From Chloroflexota bacterium (GTDB taxonomy: Bacteria; Chloroflexota; Dehalococcoidia; JACQUA01): DNA of 58,194 bases. The stretch covers positions 1-58,194 of the forward strand of contig JACQUA010000120.1 of assembly GCA_016210565.1 (NCBI GenBank), given 5' to 3'. Below, piece after piece: positions 34,242 to 41,658 of the stretch (position 1 is the first letter of the stretch; each line of letters begins with the position of its first letter). The notes under the pieces are model-generated. The model searched no databases. It saw only the letters and a program-made list of their open reading frames with translations, and was not told the origin of the DNA. Made by a program: the position numbers and the translations under genes.

Positions 34242-36161
34242 ATGAGATTGTTCGAGCCCATCAAGATCAAAACCCTGTACCTGAAGAACCGCATCGTCAT
34301 GCCCGCCATCCACGTTAATCTCGGGCTGACCGGCAGAAAGGTGAGAAGGTACTACGTAGAGCGCGCTCGCGGGGGGGCGGCAGCGATCACCGTGGCCGCG
34401 GTAACAGTCGATATCTTCCTGGACGACCAGGCATGGATGTGGGAGGGGTTGCCCGCAGGTAGCTGTGCGAAATTCCGGGAAAGGGAGGCGGAGCTCGTCA
34501 AGGAAGTCCAGGCCGCGGGCGCCAAAATCGGGATGCAGTTGTGGCACGGCAATATGTTCCCGGCGGGCATGTGGGGCGGCTACGGGCTGGGGGAAAACAA
34601 GATCACCGGCGACCGCGTGGGCCCATCGGCCTATGCCAACCGGAGGGCTTTCACAGTCAGCGAGATCGAAGCCGTTATCGAGAAGTTCGCCAGGGCCGCC
34701 CTGGTCTGCAAAGAAATAGGATTCGATTTCGTTGATTTCAACGGCGCCCACGGTTACCTGATGAACCAGTTCTTCTCGCCCTTCTACAACCGGAGGGACG
34801 ATAGGTACGGAGGGGATGTGCGACGGAGGATGCAATTCGGGCTGGACTGCGTCAGGCAAAGCCGCAAGCTGGTGGGAGAGGACTATCCCCTGCTCTTCCG
34901 CATGGGGGTGTGTGATACCAAACCGGGCGGCATAACGGCAGAAGACGGCGCGGCCTTCGCTGCGGAGCTGGAAAAGGCCGGGGCCGATATCATCAGCCTG
35001 TCCACAGCCGACGTGACCCCCCTGTTCGGCCCCATCAGCTCGCAGCCGGTCGGTACCTTCGTTCCCTATGCTGAAGCGGTGAAGAAGAAGGTCAAAATGC
35101 CGGTCATGGGCGTGGGCCGGGTACACACCCCGGAGCTGGCCGAAGCCTATCTCGCTCAGAACAAATTCGACCTCCTGGGCATCGGCAGGCAGCTCGTGGC
35201 CGATCCCTATTACCCCGAAAAGATAGCTTCCGGGAAGTTTGACGAGACCGTGACCTGCCTGAGCTGCAATGTCTGCCTGGACACAGCCATGTACGAGCAC
35301 AAGGAGCTTCGCTGCTCGGTTAACCCCGCCGTGGCCAGGGAGGAGGAACACGCTCTCGTCCCGGCGCAGACAGCCAAAAAGGTCTTCGTCATCGGCAGCG
35401 GTCCCGCCGGAATGGAGGCCGCCGTGGTTGCCTCCAGGCGTGGTCACAAAGTGACCCTCTTCGAGAAAGAAGATACCGTCGGCGGCCAGTTGATGATGGC
35501 TGCCGTCCCCCCGGGGAAATGGGAACTGGAGAGATACCGCCAGCACATGATAACCATCATGGAGAAAGCCGGAGTCACAGTGAGAAAGGGTCGGTCCGCC
35601 ACGGTCAACACCGTCGTGGCCGGCAGGCCGGATGCGGTGGTTGTCGCCACCGGCGTGGAACCTTTCATTCCCGATATCCCCGGCGTCAAAGGGCGCAACG
35701 TTGCGCTGGCTTTTGATGTCCTCTCCGGCAAGAAGGACACGGGCAAACGGGTGGCCGTGGTCGGCGGCGAGTTGGTTGGTTGCGAGACGGCGGAGCTCCT
35801 GGCACAGAAGGGCAAGAAGGTGACGGTATTGCGAAGGGGAGAAGAAATGGCCGCGGACGTCGGACCGTCGCAGCGAGGCCCCCTGCTGGAGAGGCTGGCG
35901 GCAAAGGGCGTCAGGCTCCTGCCCGGCGTCAAATACGAGGAAATCAACAGGAAAGGCCTGGTCATAACCAACAAACAGGGCCAGAAAGAACTGGTCCGAG
36001 CTGACACGGTGGTGATCGCCGCCGGCTCCAGGCCCAACAACAAGCTCGCCGAAGATTTGAAAGGCAAGGTGGCCGGTCTGTACGTGATCGGCGATTGCCA
36101 GAAGCCTGGCAAGATTGTTGACGCCACGGCCGAAGGCGAACGGGTGGGGAGGGAGATATAG
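34242..36161 (+). CDS. NADH:flavin oxidoreductase, 2,4-dienoyl-CoA reductase-like (Old Yellow Enzyme + FAD/NAD domains)
   Basis: A 639-residue enzyme with three modules. Residues 1-350 are an FMN TIM barrel (LFEPIKIKTLYLKNRIVMPAIH, DFNGAHGYLMNQFFSPFYNRRDD). Near 330-370 is a 4Fe-4S site, CLSCNVC plus CSVNPAV. The C-terminal half holds FAD (VFVIGSGPAGMEAAVVASRRG) and NAD (VAVVGGELVGCETAELLAQKG) domains. This is the FadH/trimethylamine dehydrogenase architecture: electrons pass NAD(P)H-FAD-FeS-FMN to an activated C=C bond. The ATG at 34242 follows GAAAGGA. The acyl-CoA dehydrogenase downstream (opposite strand) supports an acyl-CoA role, possibly in aromatic or alicyclic acid turnover. Confidence 0.9.
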   Translation: MRLFEPIKIKTLYLKNRIVMPAIHVNLGLTGRKVRRYYVERARGGAAAITVAAVTVDIFLDDQAWMWEGLPAGSCAKFREREAELVKEVQAAGAKIGMQLWHGNMFPAGMWGGYGLGENKITGDRVGPSAYANRRAFTVSEIEAVIEKFARAALVCKEIGFDFVDFNGAHGYLMNQFFSPFYNRRDDRYGGDVRRRMQFGLDCVRQSRKLVGEDYPLLFRMGVCDTKPGGITAEDGAAFAAELEKAGADIISLSTADVTPLFGPISSQPVGTFVPYAEAVKKKVKMPVMGVGRVHTPELAEAYLAQNKFDLLGIGRQLVADPYYPEKIASGKFDETVTCLSCNVCLDTAMYEHKELRCSVNPAVAREEEHALVPAQTAKKVFVIGSGPAGMEAAVVASRRGHKVTLFEKEDTVGGQLMMAAVPPGKWELERYRQHMITIMEKAGVTVRKGRSATVNTVVAGRPDAVVVATGVEPFIPDIPGVKGRNVALAFDVLSGKKDTGKRVAVVGGELVGCETAELLAQKGKKVTVLRRGEEMAADVGPSQRGPLLERLAAKGVRLLPGVKYEEINRKGLVITNKQGQKELVRADTVVIAAGSRPNNKLAEDLKGKVAGLYVIGDCQKPGKIVDATAEGERVGREI

Positions 36162-36352
36162 AAGGTTTATAAGGTTTGAAGGCTGGAAGGTTTGAAGGAG
36201 ACCGGTAGAACGGGCATCTTGCCCGTTCGCACGCTGAAGGCACGAGGTCAAGACGGAGAGAGCTTTGAAGGCTTCTCACCCTCACCTGGCCTCTCCCATC
36301 GAGGGAGAGGGATATTGAATCTTGAATCATGAATCGTGAATTTGCAATCCGT

Positions 36353-37483
36353 TCATGACCGGTCCAGCAGAGCGGCGCCAACGATGCCATCGTTGGTGTC
36401 GTTGGCCATCATGGTCACCTGAAGACCAATGGCGTCCCTGTACAAGCGCTCCACCTCGCAGCTCCTGGTGTAACCGTACGAACCGTGGATGCGAAATCCG
36501 TCTTCTGCGGTCTCCAGTGCCACCCGGGAAAGATAGGACTTGATCATGGAGGCTTCCAGGTTGGTCAGGGCGCCCTTCTCCTGCAAACAAGCGCCCCAGT
36601 ACACCAACCACCGCGCCGCCTGCAACCGTGAGGCTATCCGGGCGATCCTCTTCTGGACAAGCTCCAACCCGGCCTTCGAAGCCCCGTGTACCCTTCTCTG
36701 CCGGGCGAATTCCAGGGAGCAATCGAATACCCCCTGGGTGACGCCCAGACAGACGGCGGCGGTATAGTTCTTGGCCCTGGGGGCCACGAAGTTCAGGATC
36801 TTCACCCCATCCCCTTCTTCGCCAATCAGGTTGTCCGCAGTCAGGCGCACATCGACGAACTGCAACTCGCCGCAGGCGGCGCCCTGAAGCCCCATCATCT
36901 CCTCCTCGCGAGTGAACCGGAAGCCCTCCGTGTTTCTTTCGACGAGGAAAGCGGTCAGTTTGTTTCCGGCGGTCCTGGCATAGACGATCATGACATCCAC
37001 GATGGGCGCCCCGGTAATGAAAACCTTGGTGCCGCTCAACCGGTAGTTGGACCCATTCCGGACCGCGGTGGTCTCAATGGCGTTCGAATGGGAACCGCCT
37101 TTAGGTTCACTGAACCCCCACCCACCGACTATCTCCCCCTTGAGAAGAGGGCCCAGGTACTTCTCTCTTATGGGGCCGGCGCAATAATAAGCTAATATGT
37201 CTGCCGCAACGATATTCTCGATGAATAACAGAGCCAGTCCCGCCGAGGCCCGGCCGAGTTCTTCCACCGCGACAACACTACTGAGAACGCTTTCCCCGCA
37301 GCCGCCATGAGACCTGGGCAAGGCCAGAGAAAAGAAATTGATCTCCCCCAGTTTCCTGAATGTCTCCTTGATGACGGTACGGTCGCATTCGACCTCCCTC
37401 GCCATGGGAGTCACTTCCTGAGAGGCGAATCGGCGAAACACGGCCTGAAGCGCCTGTTCCCGTTCACTAAGGAGAAAATCCAC
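36353..37483 (-). CDS. Acyl-CoA dehydrogenase family protein with atypical active site
   Basis: A 376-residue flavoprotein of the acyl-CoA dehydrogenase fold: helical N-domain, central beta-domain with WGFSEPKGGSHSNAIETTAV and KVFITGAPIVDVM, and a C-terminal helical bundle with RIHGSYGYTRSCEVERLYRDA. The usual catalytic Glu lies in IYEGTNE-like sequence after RDA; here that stretch reads LQVTMMANDTND, so Glu is replaced. The alternative isovaleryl-type Glu position (LDLER) reads LNFVAPR. Catalysis may use another base, or the protein may have a different reaction. The ATG at 37483 is the only conserved start. Confidence 0.88.
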   Translation of the reverse strand: MDFLLSEREQALQAVFRRFASQEVTPMAREVECDRTVIKETFRKLGEINFFSLALPRSHGGCGESVLSSVVAVEELGRASAGLALLFIENIVAADILAYYCAGPIREKYLGPLLKGEIVGGWGFSEPKGGSHSNAIETTAVRNGSNYRLSGTKVFITGAPIVDVMIVYARTAGNKLTAFLVERNTEGFRFTREEEMMGLQGAACGELQFVDVRLTADNLIGEEGDGVKILNFVAPRAKNYTAAVCLGVTQGVFDCSLEFARQRRVHGASKAGLELVQKRIARIASRLQAARWLVYWGACLQEKGALTNLEASMIKSYLSRVALETAEDGFRIHGSYGYTRSCEVERLYRDAIGLQVTMMANDTNDGIVGAALLDRS

Positions 37484-37554
37484 GGATTTTCCGTCCCCTT
37501 GCTGAATCGCTAAACGATAGCACTAACGTGGGCTTTCGTCAACAGGGGCGAACA

Positions 37555-37665
37555 GATAGAGATAGAGATAGAGATAGAGATACAGAGTCCTCGGAGGCCC
37601 GCAACCCAATAACTCCAAAACCCAACAACCCAAGAACCCAAAAACCCAACGAACTCAACCAACTC
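37555..37665. repeat. Hexanucleotide microsatellite and ACCCAA low-complexity tract
   Basis: Five tandem AGATAG units run from 37555 to 37584 and a sixth decays to AGATAC. A run of AACCCAATAACTCC, AACCCAACAACCC and similar units follows at 37603-37665. It lies between the acyl-CoA dehydrogenase and the GalT-like gene. Noncoding. Confidence 0.8.
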
Positions 37666-38780
37666 TAGTGGTGGTTATTGTTCGTGACCCGGCGGAAAGC
37701 GGCCACCAGGTCGGGGTGGGGCGTGCCATCCTGTCTCAGGGTCAACCGGTCCTCTCTGGGTCCTTCGTTGTACCACTTGCGCAACTCGGTGGCGGTCTTC
37801 TCCGGCGGCGTATCGATGATGTATGTCTCGAACCCGATCTCGGCGCCAGCCCGGTCGGACGGCAGGCGGGAGCGCCGGGGCAATATGTGCAGGTGCCACC
37901 GGTAGTATTTGCGGGCTTCCTCCATGATGGCGAAAGGGGCCATGTGAACGGCGATGTTCAGATCGCTGATGCCGCGGTAGAAGAACAGGGCCGGGAAAAT
38001 ACCCAGCACCGGGCGGATAATCTTGCGCCGCATGTGGTTATCCGTCTGAAGAATGTGCGCTATGGGCTCTTTTGGGAAAACGAGTATCTCGTCAGGACAG
38101 GAAGGCGCGAAGGCAGCCGTGATGAATACATCGTTATCGTGGACCACCCTCTCCCCCCTCCGCCGTTCTTCATCCAGGAGCAGGTCGAAGGGGTTCACTC
38201 CGTACCGCTGGTATATCCTCCTACAGTGGCTCAACTCCCTCGCCTGCCGCGGGTCGAGATGGCAGGTGATGCTCTTGCGTTGAGAATGGGGATGCTGCTG
38301 CGAAGCGCCGGCAAAAGGTCCCCAGTTGGTAAAATCCATGAAGCCGATCACCGATGGGTCTCGGGCGCAGACACAAGACAAATCATAGGAAGACTCTATC
38401 ATCCGGTCCATGTCATCGAAGTACAGGTCGGAGAGCAGGAGTTTGTGCTCGCCAAAGGGGGGATACAGGGTTATCCAGTCATATTTTTCCCAGGGATATT
38501 TGTTCGGGACAGAAACCGCCCCGCATTCATGTTCAATGCGGTTCTCCGGGGTCTTCTCTTTGTAGTTACAGAAATCACAGTGCTGGATGGGCGAAATATT
38601 CAGGTCGACCGAAATGGCAATGGCCCGTTTGGCCCGTTCCTCAGAAATTTTGCACACCTGCCCGGAGAGTGGGTCGACGCGGGTCGAATACGCCATCTCT
38701 TTGCATTCCCCCCCCGCGACGAAGGGCACCGTCCTGGCGGCATAGTCTACCAGCAGGGACTTGATCATGGTGGTTGTCAT
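37665..38780 (-). CDS. Galactose-1-phosphate uridylyltransferase-like HIT-superfamily protein
   Basis: A 371-residue nucleotidyltransferase homologue. CDFCNYKEK near residue 67 resembles the zinc-binding CxxC of GalT. The active-site histidine triad reads GASQQHPHSQRKS near 160, and a C-terminal HIT-like block WHLHILPRRS near 300 supplies the second half. It would transfer a nucleotidyl group between sugar phosphates, but divergence from true GalT is large and no galK or galE is nearby. It is coupled to an XRE regulator upstream by an ATGA overlap, suggesting that the regulator controls it. Confidence 0.78.
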   Translation of the reverse strand: MTTTMIKSLLVDYAARTVPFVAGGECKEMAYSTRVDPLSGQVCKISEERAKRAIAISVDLNISPIQHCDFCNYKEKTPENRIEHECGAVSVPNKYPWEKYDWITLYPPFGEHKLLLSDLYFDDMDRMIESSYDLSCVCARDPSVIGFMDFTNWGPFAGASQQHPHSQRKSITCHLDPRQARELSHCRRIYQRYGVNPFDLLLDEERRRGERVVHDNDVFITAAFAPSCPDEILVFPKEPIAHILQTDNHMRRKIIRPVLGIFPALFFYRGISDLNIAVHMAPFAIMEEARKYYRWHLHILPRRSRLPSDRAGAEIGFETYIIDTPPEKTATELRKWYNEGPREDRLTLRQDGTPHPDLVAAFRRVTNNNHH

Positions 38781-38992
38781 TTGCCATACTCCAACAACTG
38801 CAATTGGGTCGCTAAGAGCTTTTCCGGGGTGACGTCCAGGGCCTTGGCCAGCCGCCGGATCGTCTTCGGAGACGGCTTGTGCAGCCCTCTTTCGGCCCGG
38901 TTGATCGTCGCCAGGCTGACGCCGGCCTTGTCAGCCAGGTCCCTCTGGGAAAGGGCCCGCAGTTCCCTCAGTCGTTTGACGTTTCCATTCAA
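38777..38992 (-). CDS. XRE-family helix-turn-helix regulator
   Basis: A small DNA-binding protein, about 71 residues from TTG 38992. The HTH is KRLRELRALSQRDLADKAGVSLATINRAERGLHKPSPKTIRRLAKALDV-type and covers almost the whole protein (quoted in parts: LSQRDLADKAGVS, TINRAERG). An in-frame TTG at 39031 would overlap the -10 box of the apparent promoter, so I prefer TTG 38992, preceded by CAGAGG. The stop overlaps the GalT-like start (ATGA). Probably autoregulates the two-gene unit. Confidence 0.82.
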   Translation of the reverse strand: MNGNVKRLRELRALSQRDLADKAGVSLATINRAERGLHKPSPKTIRRLAKALDVTPEKLLATQLQLLEYGK

Positions 38993-39029
38993 ACCGATGG
39001 CCTCTGGCGGTACTCGATAGTTTTCAACC

Positions 39030-39058
39030 AATATATCACAAAAAAGATGATTTTACAA
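39030..39058 (-). promoter_or_regulatory. Promoter of the XRE-GalT-like unit
   Basis: On the minus strand TTGTAA (39053-39058) and TATATT (39030-39035) are 17 bases apart in an AT-rich stretch. The predicted transcript starts near 39023, which excludes the TTG at 39031 as the translation start. Confidence 0.55.
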
Positions 39059-39331
39059 GATGTTTTAATTTTGTTAGCAAATATTTATCAAATAGCTATG
39101 GCCGTGAACGGATGTCACGGGCAGCAGGATGCCCGATGAATATTTGCTGAGGGAATTCCTTGTGGGCATCAAACCTGGGTACGCGGGGCTGTTCCGGGGA
39201 GGACTGGGCAGCTATTTGACGAAAGTTATCTGTTACCTAACGACTGTTTATTTCTGGCAGATTGTACACGATGTCAAGACAAAAAGCAAAAAGCGAATAC
39301 GAACTGCGTCAAATTACCCGAGGCCCTTGTA

Positions 39332-39565
39332 TCAGGCGGTTGCTCTGAGAACCTTCCCCACCGGGGAGAGCTTAACCTGCCTGTTGGCAATCCTGGTTTT
39401 GGTTTCCTCCAGGAACCTCATCGTCCTGCGGTCGTAGTACCGTTCGCCGCAATTCAAACACACCAACACCTCGACCGGCACAATAACAATATCCTGGCCC
39501 GAGCGGATCTCTTCTTCCACCTGCCTTTTTTCGATATCTGAGCTCTTACAGATGACACATTTCAC
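39332..39565 (-). CDS. YgiT-type zinc-finger antitoxin-like protein
   Basis: A 77-residue protein. N-terminal CVIC and CLNC pairs form the zinc ribbon of YgiT/MqsA-like proteins, ending with YYDRRTMRFLEETKTRIANRQ. It lacks the C-terminal HTH of full MqsA. The GTG start overlaps the upstream DUF4258 stop (GTGA), so the two form a coupled pair. Likely the antitoxin of a DUF4258/YgiT module; toxicity has not been shown from sequence. Nothing recognisable lies in 39059-39331 except a GGGCAGCAGGATGCCC hairpin. Confidence 0.8.
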   Translation of the reverse strand: MKCVICKSSDIEKRQVEEEIRSGQDIVIVPVEVLVCLNCGERYYDRRTMRFLEETKTRIANRQVKLSPVGKVLRATA

Positions 39566-39867
39566 TGTCTTCTCCTGTCATTGATCCAACGAGAGGGGTC
39601 CGGCTCGTAGGCAGTTATCACGATGGCGAGATGATCCGCTTCGGAATAAGCGCACACTACATGAACGCTCCTCCCTTTCTCTGTTTTGCCAAGAATCAGC
39701 ATACTTGGATATGGTTCATCATCCGGGTAGTTCTCAATGACCTCTCCTCCCTGGATGGTCCGGAAAACCTCGGTCTCGGTAATGGTTCCGCGTTCCTCGC
39801 CGAGCATTTCTTGCCTGGCGTGCCTGGCCGTTTGACGGTTACGGCATCGGTTGCATTTCGCTCTCAT
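39562..39867 (-). CDS. DUF4258 protein (putative toxin partner)
   Basis: A protein of about 101 residues from the ATG at 39867. The DUF4258 core is GGEVIENYPDDEPYPSMLIL, then GKTEKGRSVHVVCAY and IVITAYEPDPSRW. The domain is related to RelE-like and BrnT-like folds and is commonly paired with YgiT-like proteins. An in-frame ATG at 39891 is also possible but starts only 8 bases from the mature end of the tRNA gene, leaving no room for a leader. Coupled to the antitoxin by a GTGA overlap. Confidence 0.8.
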   Translation of the reverse strand: MRAKCNRCRNRQTARHARQEMLGEERGTITETEVFRTIQGGEVIENYPDDEPYPSMLILGKTEKGRSVHVVCAYSEADHLAIVITAYEPDPSRWINDRRRQ

Positions 39868-39898
39868 GTCCACCTGGTGAAGTCGGAACAAGAAGAAT

Positions 39899-39973
39899 TG
39901 GCTCCCCGACTAGGATTCGAACCTAGAACCGTGCGGTTAACAGCCGCCCGCTCCACCGTTGAGCTATCGGGGA
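39899..39973 (-). tRNA. tRNA-Asn (GTT)
   Basis: The minus strand reads TCCCCGATAGCTCAACGGT... with acceptor TCCCCGA/TCGGGGA, anticodon loop CTGTTAA (anticodon GTT), T-arm GGTTCGAATCC and an encoded CCA at 39899-39901. A full cloverleaf can be drawn. It lies just upstream of the DUF4258/YgiT pair on the same strand. Confidence 0.97.
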
Positions 39974-40120
39974 ACGACTCCGATTGTTTCACTGACCCAT
40001 CCGCAACCTAAATATTAGCAAAAAATCGGCAGTAAGTAAATAGCGCCACCTTGAGATTGCAGATTCAATCACCCATGCGCCCAGGGGCGCGCCATGAACG
40101 ATCAAAATGCCTGCGCCGTC

Positions 40121-40275
40121 TGTCATTCTGAGCGAAGCAAGCGCAGTCCCGATAGGATCGGGGTAGTCGAAGAATCCTTCGGCTGTCCAGGACAAGTTCT
40201 TTCGGGGTGGCGGGCGATGCGAAAGACCCTTCGACTGCTCCTTCGCTTCGCTCAGGACTCCGGCTCAGGGTGACA
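40121..40275. repeat. TGTCATTCTGAGCGAAG palindromic element
   Basis: It begins TGTCATTCTGAGCGAAGC and ends CTTCGCTCAG...GGCTCAGGGTGACA, with inner palindromes (CCCGATAGGATCGGGG and others). It is the same family as 50571-50680 and the 27208-27285 inverted repeat. Noncoding. Confidence 0.7.
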
Positions 40276-40344
40276 TTTTCGTAGGAAGGTTCAACATTCC
40301 CGCCGCCTGGTTCTTCCACTACACCACGCTCATCTCACTTTTGT

Positions 40345-40484
40345 AACCACAGGATTTCACGAGATTAGCAAGAGAAATAAACGAAAGACGGCTGCGTGAA
40401 GACTTGTTGGGTCATCGGATGAATCTGGTGAGAATCTCGTGTTTTATTGGTCTACTTATTTGAGCACAGTCCCTGATAGCTTCG
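40345..40484. repeat. Palindromic repeat copy A beside the CopG gene
   Basis: It starts AACCACAGGATTTCACGAGA and ends near TTTGAGCACAGTCCCT. The inner CACGAGATT...AATCTCGTG arms make it an imperfect palindrome. It is a diverged direct copy of 40789-40950 on the other side of the CopG pseudogene. Confidence 0.6.
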
Positions 40485-40500
40485 TTCAAAGCCCGGGATC

Positions 40501-40770
40501 TTAACGCGCCTTGAGCTCCTCCCGGATCTTTTCCGCAAGGAACACTTTCAGCAGCGACTGCTAAGGAACATCCTTCTTGTTGGCCAGGAGCTTCAGTTCT
40601 TCAAGCATGGACTGCGGAAGCCGGAGGGAAATAGTCTTGAGGGACGGCTTCAGTTCGGGCAATACAACCATCCTGGTCCTCTTCCAGTCAATGTATTCGG
40701 TGGACTCATGGGACGCCCAGAACTCCCTTTCCTCTTCTTCGTTTTTGAATTTCGGTATCTTCTTAGTCAT
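40501..40770 (-). pseudogene. CopG/BrnA-like ribbon-helix-helix antitoxin with premature amber stop
   Basis: The readable part (40561-40770, 69 residues) has MTKKIPKFKNEEEEREFWA, STEYIDW and the RHH domain KTISLRLPQSMLEELKLLA, as in CopG/BrnA-like antitoxins. The frame stops with TAG at 40561-40563 exactly where relatives have an aromatic residue after DVP. It then continues in the same frame as QSLLKVFLAEKIREELKAR to a TAA at 40501-40503, which is the normal family C-terminus. One base change (TAC/TAT to TAG) explains it. The ATG at 40770 follows GAGGAGGACC. No toxin gene is adjacent. Confidence 0.8.
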
Positions 40771-40788
40771 GTGATGGTCCTCCTCTGC

Positions 40789-40950
40789 AACCACAAGATT
40801 TCATGAGACCAACACGAGAAATAAATGAAGAACGACCTGGTAAAGGGTTAGCCAAAAAGATTATTTGGGTCAGCGAAACACTTGTAAAAATTTCGCGTTG
40901 GTCCGTGGTTCATTGTTAAACTTATCTGAACAGCTCCCTACGAACCTTAT
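40789..40950. repeat. Palindromic repeat copy B beside the CopG gene
   Basis: It starts AACCACAAGATTTCATGAGA and ends near TCTGAACAGCTCCCTACG. The inner arms GACCAACACGAGAAAT and ATTTCGCGTTGGTCC are inverted. It is a diverged direct copy of 40345-40484. Confidence 0.6.
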
Positions 40951-40995
40951 AAACTTTATGAACGTTACAAACCTTACAAACCTCTTACGGTTCCG

Positions 40996-41658
40996 TCACC
41001 CCGGCGCTGCAGGGGGTCCGGCTCGTTCGGCGCGCCCGAAGACGCGGCGAAAGACAAAGACCGAGAGGTACATGACGGTAAGCCCCGCGATAGAAAGGGC
41101 AAACATCTGCGCCGGCTTGAGGGTTGTGGTTGAACCAACCGTCGCGCCCAGGGATATGTAAACGCCATCCCAGACCAGGCTGGAACACAGCACCGCCAGC
41201 GCCAGGGTCTTGCGCTTCTTCTTCATGGCGAGGGTCAAAGTCAGCGGAATGCGCAGCGCGCACAGCCGGCCCAGGGCCACCGAGAAGGGGGAAAATACAT
41301 TTATCCGGCGGAGCATTCGGGAGTCCGCCGCCTTGCGGGCCAGGACGTCTGATAGAGACAGCTTCCTCCACAGCTTCAGGACAGGCGCCGAACCGACCCG
41401 CGTGACCTGGTAAAGCGCTACCGCGCCAAGTTGCCTTCCAAGCTGTCCCGCCAGCCAGAAACCCAGCAGGGAGAAAGGGGATAAGGCGCCCCGGCCGGCC
41501 TGGTAGCCGATGAGGAGCCAGGCGCTTTCCAGCACATAGGGAATGCCGATGACCGCCTCACCCATGAAACAGACCGCCAGGATCACGGCTGCCGTCCTGA
41601 GGTCCAGGGTGGCAGTGAGCTCCAGTAGCCGGCCGATGGCCGCTTCCATGCCCGTCAC
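40996..41658 (-). CDS. VTT/DedA-like integral membrane protein
   Basis: A 220-residue protein with four to six predicted membrane helices (AAVILAVCFMGEAVIGIPYVL, LLGFWLAGQLGRQLGAVALY, LALAVLCSSLVWDGVYISLG, FALSIAGLTVMYLSVFVF). The segment FSPFSVALGRLCALRIPLTL...SSLVWDGVYISLGATVG matches the VTT (SNARE-associated/DedA) pattern of GRF..xR.......G.....W....LG. DedA proteins are membrane transporters or scramblases needed for envelope homeostasis. GTG start at 41658 overlaps the stop of the upstream gene (GTGA); an ATG at 41650 is also possible. Coupled to a glycosyltransferase-deacetylase. Confidence 0.72.
   Translation of the reverse strand: MTGMEAAIGRLLELTATLDLRTAAVILAVCFMGEAVIGIPYVLESAWLLIGYQAGRGALSPFSLLGFWLAGQLGRQLGAVALYQVTRVGSAPVLKLWRKLSLSDVLARKAADSRMLRRINVFSPFSVALGRLCALRIPLTLTLAMKKKRKTLALAVLCSSLVWDGVYISLGATVGSTTTLKPAQMFALSIAGLTVMYLSVFVFRRVFGRAERAGPPAAPG

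Noticed and set aside
34113..36251. Antisense frame of 712 codons opposite the enoate reductase
   Set aside because: Same reason: a GC-driven shadow of the FMN/FAD enzyme, without motifs or ribosome site.
40561..40563. Pyrrolysine or selenocysteine decoding of the CopG stop
   Set aside because: No pyl genes or SECIS-like element is visible, and relatives carry an ordinary aromatic residue there; a nonsense mutation is simpler.
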